A DNA stretch of 64,000 nucleotides from Rhodocollybia butyracea (taxonomy: Eukaryota > Basidiomycota > Agaricomycetes > Agaricales > Omphalotaceae): contig JADNRY010000041.1 in NCBI GenBank assembly GCA_015501585.1, positions 278,266 through 342,265 on the forward strand, written 5' to 3'. The notes under the pieces were generated by a model. The model was not told the origin of the DNA. It was given only the letters and a program-made list of their open reading frames with translations, and made no database searches. Shown in pieces: positions 46,501 to 56,658 of the stretch; within the stretch, counting starts at the first letter, position 1, and each line of letters begins with the position of its first letter. The position numbers were made by a program, and so were the translations under genes.

Positions 46501-47085
46501 CGCTCTCCGTCTCGCTCATGATTTGATGTTGTATCATCGCCTCGACAGCGAAATTATCTTCAATTCCGAGGTGGGATTCGCTTCATCGAAGACCGAGTTG
46601 GCGTCTGTGTTAGGCAAAGGTAACGTTGTTGTTGTGGGAGATAATGCTGCAATGGGATTGCAGAGTACCTTGAACGAAATTTACGTGAACGATGATAAGA
46701 AGAACACCTTCATGAGTGTGGAGGAGTTCGTTGAAAAAGTTAAGGGTATTCGCGGCAGTCCTGAAGGTCCTGAGCTACACCCCGGAGAAGGTAAGATCCT
46801 AGAACAAATCCTTACTATTTCTAATGTATCCTAGGATTCTTGTTTCTCCATCCACACCCAATGAACCCATTTGCAAAAATGCTTCTTCTACAATCTACTG
46901 ACACCTCTGATACCGGTCTTGAACGGGTGACAAGATTGTTTCCTATCCGCACTGGGGTTCCAGTGCCTGATTGGATTATTGTTGGTGGGGATGGCTCGAA
47001 GGGTGAAGCAAATGTCGTTGCTGCTGGATTATGGGATAGTGAGTGGAGTTGGAACGAGGCTATGTCATGGAGCTCGACACTTTGA
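43591..47085 (+). CDS. Large secreted alpha/beta-hydrolase, S9 prolyl-oligopeptidase-like
   Basis: About 900 aa in a dozen exons. Residues 1-20 ([19 protein letters not shown]) are a signal peptide. The N-terminal half is a beta-rich region of the type found in Agaricomycete secreted hydrolases ([19 protein letters not shown]). The catalytic domain has the nucleophile elbow [20 protein letters not shown], an Asp-bearing segment [19 protein letters not shown], and the His in [12 protein letters not shown]. These form a Ser-Asp-His triad in the order of the alpha/beta-hydrolase fold. A C-terminal region of about 300 aa beyond the triad ([36 protein letters not shown]) is of unknown role. Exon borders around 44500-44680 are uncertain. 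It is probably a peptidase or esterase; the substrate is unknown. Confidence 0.82.
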
Positions 47086-47357
47086 GAAAACTTCCTTTGT
47101 TAGAAGTTAATACAATGACATACATAACCCTTGACTGGGCAAATTGGTCATACCGAGGCCTCGCGGCGCACGCAATGGCTCCCGAGGCCTATGACTTAAG
47201 GCGGAAGCAAAGACCAATGTGCTAGTGATCACCTGATCGCGAGAACTTCAATCAACAACTTCAAAATTTCGAACTCTCATCCAACAACCATTTACTACAC
47301 CTGGTAAAGCTTGCCTGAACTTGCTCACTACTGACTCTCATCTTCAATCTCCGCCAA
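47086..47357. other. Short intergenic, 272 bp
   Basis: Between tandem plus-strand genes. No gene is seen. Confidence 0.5.
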
Positions 47358-50182
47358 ATGGAACCCCCTACCCCAAACTCTCAGACATTTGCCTTTTTTC
47401 CACGTACAGACGCGCTTCCAGGCGCCGCCGACAAGATTATTTCTACAGCACCGGAAACGACTGTCATCAAGCAGTCCTCTCAAGAGCTTTGTGAGAGGTG
47501 GCTCAAAACCGTCTCCGACGGTCTTTCAAAAGAGATACCACGTACGTTGATTAGATTGCTGAATGATGTCCGCAATACACACCATAGATATAGTTTCAGG
47601 CCCTTTGCAAGCTTTTCCGGCGGAATATAAGTTGGTTCAGAAGAAACGGCAAGATGGGAACCACTGGGATGCGGCCTTGATCGGTAAAGAATCTTTCGAA
47701 AGACCTGTTGTTCTACTTTGCAGGCTTACTCGTCGCTTACTAACCTTTAGGATCGTCGAGTACTGGACGCTGCAAATTGACAGGGTTCAGATCGGCCAAC
47801 GAGTTTATGCCACATGCGCTGTGGTTATTCAACGATCCAACCCTAAACCATGATCTTTGCACTTGTCTAAAGCAAAATGAGACTTTTCGCTGTCAAAACT
47901 TCAAAGACTGCTGCAAGACCTTTGTTTCTCGTGAGAATCTCATACGACATATCAAGAGACATTCTGGAGAGAAGCCTTTCCCTTGTCATTGTGGCAAAAG
48001 ATTTTATCGGTGAGAAGTTGTCATTCAAGTCTTTGAAATTTGAATTCAATACCTCATTCATCTAGCCTTGATGAACTCCGGCAACATGCTCGAACTGTTC
48101 ATACTGACAAAGTTGAACTGAATGAAAACATGATGCGTCGGTTTAGTCGCTCTAAGGCTGCATCGATATCCAGAAAACCACTGGCAACTCCTTCTCAGCA
48201 AGATGGATCTAATCTTAGTGTTGCCAATAATTCCCAGCTGACGCACAGAGCTGAAGCTGGAAGTACAGGAAGGTACAGAGAGCATTGTTCCCATGCGCAA
48301 GCTGGTATCTCAACAGGCTATGAAGGTGCAGGATATGAAGGTTAGTTCTGTTTTCTTTTTCTTCCTGTTCCGTATAATCCACTAGCTCTCCTTCTAATTA
48401 CGTGCAAATCGGAATCGGCAAACCTGCATGTATGTGTTCTTTGCAATGACTGGCCGGCAGTCACTGATTCATGGATTTTTTAAATGTTTCCTTCATATCT
48501 TTTCTGCATCATACTAAATAACGCTACTAAATAACTCTTTATTTGTAGGCTCTCATTTGTGGCACAAAAATAATCGAGTTGACTCTCATATTCAACAACA
48601 TATGTCTTCTACACACAGCGGTATTCTTCCTGAGGATTTGTTACTCTCAATGCCCTCTTCCTTGATACCCTTTCCAACGCAAGGCCTCGAGTCTTCATTA
48701 TCCAGGAACAGGACAAGATGTAGGGACAGTGAATCTCTATACAGCCACCTTGCTGGATTGCCGCTTAGCTCTTTGAGTTTGAGCACGCATGTCTCTCTCA
48801 CCTCAGGGTTTCTAATGCCAACAACTCCAACCACCAATGGTCTGCCTGGTCAGCAAGTATCCTCAACTAATTCTCCAAACATAACAAGTCATCCATCTGA
48901 AACTCAAGCTCTTTTGAGGTATGACAATCAGATGGTGCCTCGTATCACCACCTCGTTCCGAAAGGGTGAACTAGGGTGGGCAGCACTACATCCACCCATT
49001 GTAGGTCCCACTGGTCACATCAGGTTGTGGCCGTGTATGATACAAGAAACTCTTACCCGACTTGCCCCAGATCAGCAGATCCCGGTGAATATACAGCCTC
49101 TAGGCCTTGAGCATCCCCAGACTCTCGATGAGAGCCGTGTCCTTCCTTACCAAGCGTACATGATTCCCTTGAGCCTGATACATTGTTTGCAACCTCAGGT
49201 TCTTCAGCAGGGATGGCAAGTTTGTAAAGACCTCAAAGTCAACTTTGAAAAGAGTGAAAGGACATTTCCTCCCTCGCCTCTATCGTTTGATACAGCAGCA
49301 CTCCCATATGCAATCGCCCTATTCCAGGCATCAGAAAAGATGTGCTCCTTCGCTGTTTCTGGAATGTCTTTCCCGACTGGTCTGCTCCCTCTTCAGACTG
49401 CCGATATCAATTCCCCGCCCAAAATCTCATTTTTAGTTGCCAATGCACCGCTAGCGAATACAATAAAGGCCGTTTGGATTGCGGGTACATACATCCAGGC
49501 TGGGGACCTTGTACGTCTCAAGCGAACCAGAGAAGAACTAGCGACGGGGTCTGCTATACTTCCTGCTTCAGGTCAGGCACCATACTCAGCTCGAATGTCT
49601 TCAGCTATCCATCCGAGTCCACCAGAGCACTCTAGGGGTGGTGCAGGTCCAAGACCGTTATTTTTGAAGATATCCTCATGGGAACTTGACAAGCAGTCCA
49701 GGACTCTGAGAGCCATAGGAATACTGTTCGAAGTGGCCGAGCAACAAGCTACCAGTGAAGTCGCAGGAGGACAGCTCCAAGAGCCTACGGGCCTACCGGA
49801 TGCTCATCCTGGATATTCGTTTCGTTCAATTCTATGCCAAGGATATGCAGCCGTAGTAGGCTTAGATGAGGTAGCAGGACGATACTACCCAGTCTCGCAG
49901 ACGATACTGAGATTCTATGATCTTAACCCCACCGCTAACATCAACTTGGAAGATCCTAGCAGACACCGCCTACAAGCACTTGCTGGGTTGTCGGCTGACG
50001 ATGACTGCTGCACACTACTAGATGCAAGGGTTTATAATCGCAGTACAGAATTAACATCGACGGAACAAGACTTGGTACGAATAACCACATTTCTTGAGAA
50101 GCTGGAAAGTTCAGTGCAGGGATACAATCAGAGACACCAAAATTCTTCCAGTTCTATTAAACGGGAAGACATTCGAATATAA
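47358..50182 (+). CDS. Clr2-like heterochromatin silencing protein containing C2H2 zinc fingers
   Basis: About 830 aa. The N-terminal region fits the Clr2 transcription-silencing family: [18 protein letters not shown], then [19 protein letters not shown] and, after splicing, [18 protein letters not shown]. Two C2H2 fingers follow: [22 protein letters not shown] (His-x3-His) and [20 protein letters not shown], the second split by an intron at about 48010-48065. The second half is one long exon: [35 protein letters not shown] and [19 protein letters not shown] match the Clr2 C-terminal (BAH-like) segment with its GEL/WP-V-Y pattern. In fission yeast Clr2 belongs to SHREC, which deacetylates histone H3 in heterochromatin. 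Fingers in that complex are in Clr1, not Clr2. Identity is by pattern only. Confidence 0.68.
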
Positions 50183-50537
50183 TATAGGACTTGATAGTGT
50201 AGTACCACACTTTTTTTTGGTTGTCATACTATGTCATTTTGGTATAGTGCAGGTCTTCATTACCCGCTTATAATAACACGACACTTGTTCATTCAAGTAT
50301 TCAGCTACATACGTTGTTATCCATGAACAATCAGCACTCACCGAGTCGATCGCATAGGACAAGCCCTCCCTTCAAGTTCAGATTCAGCAATCCATTCCCC
50401 GCAAGACCGCAACAGTGTAGTGAGGAGTGCATAACTGACGCGCTGGGAAGCACCTCCCATGTATATGGGGGGCTCAGTACTACCAATTATCGCGGCCACT
50501 GAGCAAAGAGCATTGGAAGTGTTAAGCTGCGTCCCAA
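50183..50537. other. Convergent intergenic, 355 bp
   Basis: 3' regions of the Clr2-like gene and BMT2. A short open frame at 50314-50502 has no support as a gene. Confidence 0.55.
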
Positions 50538-51547
50538 TTATAGAAGAATTGAAAAATTATTACGATCTCCTGTACGGAGTATCATTTTCTTGCTCAACCG
50601 CAACGGGATCGTAAGCTTCGTCAGAGGCAATGGAACATCCATCGTTTTCTGAAATAGATGATAAACCATCTTTCCACCCTGTTTCCAGTGTCGTTGAAGC
50701 TCCGTGAAGCCTAAGAACGTCATGAGACCGATAAACAAATCAAAATCGAGATAGCGGGAGTTGGCGAGACATGGCAGAGGAAGCTAGAAAGATTTATGAG
50801 CAGCTGAGAGCGAACTTCGAAAAAAGAGACGTGCTGCAACGAATAGATGGCCTCCGGATACTAGGAAGTTGTTGGCAAGGTGAAGCATACGGCCTATGCA
50901 AGATCTGAATGAGTTCACAAGGGCAGAAAGCGAAGACTACATTGAATGCTTGCCTCGATCTGAAGGTTCCGGTACAAAATTCAACACAAGACTCAAGCTG
51001 ATGATATCCCACTTGAGATGGTTCTGTTCTTCGTCCAGGAGAAGGAAATCTTGTTCCATAATGGACGGATGGCGAGAGTTTAGATCCATTGGAGTATTAT
51101 CGATCCATGTCGAGCAACTTTCATAGTTATCTGGCTTCAAAGCCCCCACTTCAAGCAATCTGCTAGAGCGATAAGAGGGAAGACTGGGCTTGGAATCGTT
51201 ACTCACCTAAGCTTCTTTTCCTTTTTATGCATTTCCTTGTCCTTGAGCCAACGAATCAGTACCTTTTCACTTCCCCCTCCTCTATCAGTTCCTTGACCTA
51301 TCGTGCTCATTCTTTGATAGCTCTCCATTCCTCCCAGTTCTTCTATCTCATGTTCAACATTGGCCAACTCTGTTTTCCTCGCCAAATCACGGTCTGTAGC
51401 TTTTAGTAGTTGGGTTTTCCGCTTCAATAGGACATGGAATCGTCGAATGACTGCACGACTTGCTTCTGGCTTGCTACTACTCGATGTATTGGAGGTAGAG
51501 GCAACAGTAGCTGTAACAGGAATTTTCCGTTTTCGAACTTTGGGCAT
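50538..51547 (-). CDS. BMT2: 25S rRNA adenine-N(1) methyltransferase Bmt2
   Basis: About 285 aa in four or more exons, from ATG 51547 (MPKVRKRKIPVT, the usual start; an in-frame ATG at 51607 would add 20 residues). Conserved blocks: VIRRFHVLLKRKTQLL, LGGMESYQRMSTIGQGTDRG, RLLEVGALKPDNYESCSTWI (SAM-binding strand), DLNSRHPSIMEQDFLLLDE, WDIISLSLVLNFVPEPSD, RGRMLHLANNFLVSGGHLF, LPLPCLANSRYLDFD and FIGLMTFLGFTE. The intron between DRG and RML fits only with a GC donor (GCAAGC; 50953-50894). In yeast Bmt2 makes m1A2142 in 25S rRNA in the nucleolus. The stop is at 50538. Confidence 0.9.
50894..50953 (-). other. GC-AG intron in BMT2
   Basis: Exon ends CGAG, intron GCAAGC to TTGCATAG, 60 nt, joining GAT CGA G to GC CGT ATG. 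The nearby GT (GTAGTC) shifts the frame away from the conserved GRMLxLA block. Confidence 0.7.
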
Positions 51548-52013
51548 CGCTAAAGCGCGTTTCCTTAGACAACAACGTGGACACCGGAATGAACCACTGC
51601 TGTTCAATCCTCGCTATCAGATATCGGCTAATGGAGGGAACGAAGGCACGATGAGAGCAGGAAAGTAAGAACTGTGAACTTCCCACGACGAACTGCCAAC
51701 CTTTGCTCAGACAGAAAGAATAATGTCTAGGTGTGGGCGAAGGGCTGGCCCTAAACTCGTCATTCACCTACACTAACGTAAGTAAGCGCAGTACAAAGTG
51801 CAACTTGAGAAGCCACTTAAAATGTAAAAGTACGCAAAGAAATAACGAGGTGCCACTACAATACAAGTTGTAGGAAGTAAGAATCTAACAAAGCAGGCAT
51901 GCCAAACTGACTATATCAAGGAGAAAAGGGTCATGAAGGAGGAAACGAAGAGTGAGGGCTAGGTAATGCATTTTGCAGCTATACCTAACAGCTGAAAAAT
52001 AGTCTAAGTGGAC
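51548..52013. other. Intergenic, 466 bp
   Basis: Upstream of BMT2 and 3' of the tetraspanin gene. No gene is seen. Confidence 0.55.
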
Positions 52014-52977
52014 TTAGACGAAGCCTTTGCCACCACGTTTTAAATCGATCCTCTTGAAACGTTCATCTTCTTTCCTCTATCGGATTGTTAGCATCACGCC
52101 ATGCACACTGATATCAGTTCTTACCATGTTGATGATACAGAGAGTAAAGAGGATAAGGCCAAGAACGATGGGCATGAAACCGTAGGCCTGTACAAGTGGG
52201 GGTCAACAAAACATCCCTCTTAACTGGAAAGATGAATCATACACTCCTATAACACAGGTCAGTGAAAGTACTTGTATAGGGGGTGATACTGTGAAGACGT
52301 ACGAGAACATCTGATTGAGGGTATAGTCGGTAAACTTGGTGACCGCGTTGACACAAAACAAGTTATCGTTGTTCACATCGGTCGGATCAAGGGCATTCGT
52401 GAAAGCAATCTGGGCCGTCGTGCAGAAAGTCGACGGAACGACCGAGTCGGACCCATTGAAATAACCACAGCAGCTGAACTATAGTCAAGGCAAGTAAGAT
52501 ATACAATCCGTTCAATGCCATTACTGAGAACGTACCTTGTCCTGGATGAAAGCAATGCTGTTCGGAGGAAGCGCAGCGTACAGCGGATGGTAATTGTTTC
52601 GCTGACGCAGAGTCCAGATCCAGACAAAAGTTCCGACACAGAGAACGACGAAAGCATCTACGATAAGCATGTAGTTGAGAATGACAAGACCAATCGTGAT
52701 GTGATTTTTCTGGACGATAGCAGCGATAGAAAAGACAAATGTGACCACAAGGAAGATGCCCATAATCAAAGCAGCTGATATGCAACGACTGAGTCTACTT
52801 TAGAAGCGGCATATTGAAGGTAGAAACGCACCAAGTAACTGTGATTTCGAGATTGTCAAATTCAGCAGAATGTCTGTCTTGCGATACACGATGGAGAAGA
52901 CGATGGAGATGACTCCTGCAGCCAGCAAGCAGACATCGAATAAAGCCCATAAACCCATCAACTTTCTAGAAACCATC
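52014..52977 (-). CDS. Tetraspanin-like membrane protein
   Basis: About 250 aa in five or more exons. Four membrane segments: LWALFDVCLLAAGVISIVF after the start VSRKLMG, then LIMGIFLVVTFVFSIAAIV, VILNYMLIVDAFVVLCVGTF, and the last IVLGLILFTLCIINM. The large extracellular loop between segments 3 and 4 contains the CCG signature (FSCCGYFNGSD) and further Cys (TFCTTA, LFCVNAV), which is the hallmark of tetraspanins. It has the size and layout of the Tsp2/Tsp3 group of basidiomycetes. Pls1/Tsp proteins organise membrane microdomains at polarised growth sites. It ends in a basic cytoplasmic tail (KRIDLKRGGKGFV). Confidence 0.82.
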
Positions 52978-53663
52978 GGGACTACTTTGAAGGATTATAT
53001 CTGGGCAAAAGTGAGGATGGTGGCAGGGCTGTTTGACGGGCGGTTCACTGACCGAAAAAGTACTGGGAGACAACAGGTTGTTTCTGGTGACAAAAGGCAC
53101 TCTCAGAGATGCGCTAGAGGCAGCTGTAGCACCGGGCTTGTACGATTACTGGGAGAAAGGGTAAAAAGAGTGAAGAATGCGTTCAACGCTTTGCACTGTT
53201 GCGTAGCTGCAAAGTGAACAAGAAGGGTCAGCCCGACCTTGAATCGAAAGGAAAGAGTAAGAGGGAAAGAAAAGATAGAGTGACTTACCAACGGACCCAG
53301 CCACTAGTGAAAGAAGAATGATGGTTGATGGTCACTATCAACTTGGAAACACAATATTTATAACATGTGCTGGCGAATCTGGCCGAGACTTCGCCCTTGG
53401 TAACGGTACTGGGCCTGCAGTACAAAAATAATAATAGGGCTAAAATAAACTCTACTATACGAGTATTCTCTTCACAAAAAAGACAACTACATAGCTATTT
53501 TGACGAAAGTCCTCTATCATCGCATGCATCGCATCCGAAATGACTCAGCTCGCTCAGTTAAAAGTCACACTGAAATTTGACCCTGTCATTGCATCTTTCT
53601 CCACAACCCCCACATCTTAGACTGTTTAGAACCACAAATTTTGCTTTGTATTTATAAATCATC
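52978..53663. other. Divergent intergenic, 686 bp
   Basis: Upstream of the tetraspanin (-) and MBF1 (+). Includes a TTTATAAAT at about 53650 near the MBF1 start. No gene is seen. Confidence 0.5.
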
Positions 53664-54363
53664 ATGAGCGAAGACTGGGACGCAAAAACTGTTATTGGCT
53701 CCAAGAGGCAGACTCCCAAAGTTGCCCGAAAGGATTCAGAAATTAATGGTACGGAACACGTTTCTCGTCTCCAAATTTGTTTGACTTTTCTTCACAGCTG
53801 TATGTATACTATACTCAATGTCCCAATGATGCAACCTTAACTTTACTATAGGCCCGAAGAACAGGTGCTGTCGTAGGAACAGACAAGAAAACTACAGGTG
53901 GTGTTAACAAGGCACACCAGGGTACGTCCTCACAAGTCATTATACTACTCCTTTCTTATTCCATCTACAGGAACCGACCACCAGAAGATTGCTAAGCTTG
54001 ACAGAGAGAACGAGGTTGCCCCGCCATCAAAGATCGCGCCCACTGTTGGTCGTGTGCGTTTACCATCCATTCTTTGAGTTCTTTCGACTGAGATATCTTC
54101 TCTGCCTAGGCAATGATGGCTGCCCGTTCGGAACTCAAGCTAACACAGAAAGACGTTGCCCAGAAAATCAATGAGAAACCCTCCGTTTTGCAAGATTACG
54201 AATCTGGCAAGGCTATTCCAAATCCTCAGATTCTCGGCAAGCTCGAGCGCGCTCTTGGTGTCAAACTGCGTGGTATGCTTATAGCGTAGCCGTTCCGTTC
54301 AGTACTTACATTCTACTAGGCTCGAACATTGGAGAGAAATTGGGAGGACCGAAAAAGTCATGA
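53664..54363 (+). CDS. MBF1: Multiprotein-bridging factor 1
   Basis: About 147 aa, six exons. Start [16 protein letters not shown] is the family opening. The middle reads [20 protein letters not shown] and [20 protein letters not shown]. The helix-turn-helix (cro/C1-type) domain runs [35 protein letters not shown] and [15 protein letters not shown], with the tail [15 protein letters not shown]1 is a conserved nuclear and cytosolic co-activator that bridges TBP with bZIP factors and acts at stalled ribosomes to preserve frame. Joining exon 1 (53664-53748) to the next clear exon (from 53852) in the conserved frame requires a 2-nt exon CT at 53798-53799, giving the Ala codon in INAARR. Confidence 0.95.
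53798..53799 (+). other. MBF1: Putative 2-nt microexon (CT) of MBF1
   Basis: CT is bounded by TTCACAG upstream and GTATGT downstream. The flanking introns would be 49 nt (53749-53797) and 52 nt (53800-53851), the normal size here, each with a branch-like motif (TTGAC, CTTAAC). G + CT makes GCT, Ala, restoring INAARR. Confidence 0.6.
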
Positions 54364-54662
54364 ATGTTTTCATCTCTCTGACACGCATTCATGGCTTATA
54401 ATACTGTGTAGTGAGGGACGTCTCTCGCAATCGTTGTACTAGATATTATTTTGCGCATGCTATCATTTGGATTTGTGGTCAGCGCGCGCGTTAAGCTTGA
54501 AGTATTTTGATGCTTTTTCATTAAGAAACATTGGTCAACCGGCAACAATGAAAACTTTCATCTCTTCTGCAGGTGCTTGATACAATGCGAGTTAATAGTA
54601 TACATACAGCCAATTAGATGGAAAGCAAAAGAATGAACGATTGTTAGAAAAAGCCCAGCACA
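54364..54662. other. Convergent intergenic, 299 bp
   Basis: 3' regions of MBF1 and gamma-tubulin. Contains GCGCGCG at about 54482 and no gene. Confidence 0.5.
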
Positions 54663-56492
54663 CTATTGGTCATTTTCTGGTGTACCCTAGAGAATGAACA
54701 GTTGAATAACAAACACAGGGAGGAAGTCAGGACGACTCACATAAGATATATAATCAGGACTTTCGCAGGCTTTGTACTCGTTTAGTAGCTCTTCACAAGT
54801 CGCCCTGCAAAATTTTGAGACACAGAAAGAGCAAAGAACGGGCAGCTAACCTCGCATCATCGAACTCCTCCAACCCATTCTCAAACATTTTTTCCTTCTT
54901 ATACTGTTCCAAAAATGCATTTCTCCTCTTGAGTTTATCAAATTGATCCAACATCCGTTTGAAAAGCTAGAGGGTCGAAACATTACCGTGAGTAACCAAA
55001 ATAGACCCGACAACGATCTACGCACAGACGCAATACTAGTGTGATTCGCTAGCATTAACCCGCTAACGCGATGGTTTGTAGCGACATAAGGTGAACGTCT
55101 CGTTATGGCTACTTGTGGTGACGTTGGACCCCAAGGGATGAAGTTGGCAAGCTGTCTTTCGCGTATCCGGAGAAGGGATTGATGAACCTACGTATCGAAA
55201 TGTATAAGCTGGTTAAACGGGCCCCCAGAATACAAACTCACATCTGTGGGATCGACATCCCCTTGAATGATGTTGAGGATGGAGATGTAGCAAGCAGTTT
55301 TACTTGGTGATGTAGATACCATGCGGTTTTTAGGCTGTAATAGCCGTCTCATTACGTCCAAGACCGTTGTTCGCCGGATAGGTTTGGCCTGTTGGACAGT
55401 ATCACTGATGAGTTTACACGGAAAACACAGGACAGATAAGATTTGCCTTGTCAATCTGATCGCTGGTAAACGGCGTGTAGGATGTCATGAGGAAGTGACA
55501 ACGAGGAGTAGGGATTAGTGAAGCGATGATACCAACCAAGTCGTTGTTCATGTAGCCTGGGTAACGGAGGGTTTGGGTACTAGCAGCCATGACCGTTGCT
55601 ACCTAGAACAAGATAACTTTCAGAGCCTTTCCATCGAGAACCGCTTAAAGCCTACCAACTGATTTGTCTGGTCAAATGTCGGAGTTTGGACATGCAGCCG
55701 CTCAGATGATATTCGTGCCAACGCTCCGTTATCCAGAACCACAACTGAATCGGCATGGTTCACCAGACGCTTCAAAGTGAGAAGAGAGTTGTACGGTTGA
55801 ACAACGACGTCGCCTTCTTGTGCATTAGGGAAAACGCTGTATGTTTGGATGAGTTTCTTTGGAAATCTATCATTCAGGCGTTCTAGGATGAATGACCCCA
55901 GTCCAGATCCTGTCCCGCCTGCAATTGAATGCGCAAGCATAAAACCCTGGCGAAGGATAAGAAAAACAGGTTCAGGCTACGACCAAGACTTCAATACCTC
56001 TAACGAATCGCTACCTTCAGCCTCACGATCAATCATCTCCATAATTTCCTCGTATATCCGTTCTCCCGCAGCGTATCCTTGTGCCCAGTTATTCCCAGCT
56101 CCTCCACCGTCTTTTGAGACAAATATGTTTTCCGGATTGTACAAATTCGCATAAGGTGAGGTAAGAATATTGTTGATGACCTACTGACTTGTTTAGAAGA
56201 GAAAACCAATAAAGAAAACTATCAGGCCTCACACGGGGTTCGAGATCAACCAGGATCGCTCGGGGTATATAGTGTTCATCGTCGGCTTGATAAAAGAACG
56301 CGTCTTTTCGGTCGCCAGGTTCTGTGGCCCATTCTTCGAGGATGCCTTCCTTGCTGATTCCATGTTCAGCACAAAGGCGTTGCCAGTACACAGATCCCAC
56401 TGAGGGATTCAGTAAGTGTAAAAGGTTTACGGGATGTACATACTTTGGTTGCCACATTGCCCTAGCTGAACTGTTACAATCTCTCGAGGCAT
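54663..56492 (-). CDS. TUB4: Gamma-tubulin
   Basis: About 465 aa in ten or more exons. Start [16 protein letters not shown], then [20 protein letters not shown]. The tubulin signature GGGTGSG appears as [13 protein letters not shown]. Other blocks: [91 protein letters not shown] and [20 protein letters not shown]. The start and the last two blocks are gamma-specific rather than alpha/beta. It ends YISYGTPENDQ after a small last exon. Gamma-tubulin nucleates microtubules at the spindle pole body. It is in tandem with YME2, 166 bp downstream of that gene's stop. Confidence 0.95.
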
Positions 56493-56658
56493 AATTGACG
56501 CGAACGTTGAGAGTGAGTTAAGTTGGTCACGTCACAACTGTCACAGTTGTCACACCGTGTTTGTGACAAAGACGAGCATGTTACTAACTGTACAATGGAA
56601 CTCCTGTCAGTGGTATACAGTATAATATCGTTTATAATACATGTCCAAAGGAGCGCGA

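Noticed and set aside
50314..50502. Short plus-strand frame after the Clr2-like gene
   Set aside because: Sixty-two codons in a 3' intergenic region without support.
50771..50905. Plus-strand frame beginning MAEEARKIYEQLRANFEKRD
   Set aside because: Looks protein-like and was considered as a proteasome-subunit-like start, but it lies antisense to BMT2 exons and introns and stops without further exons.
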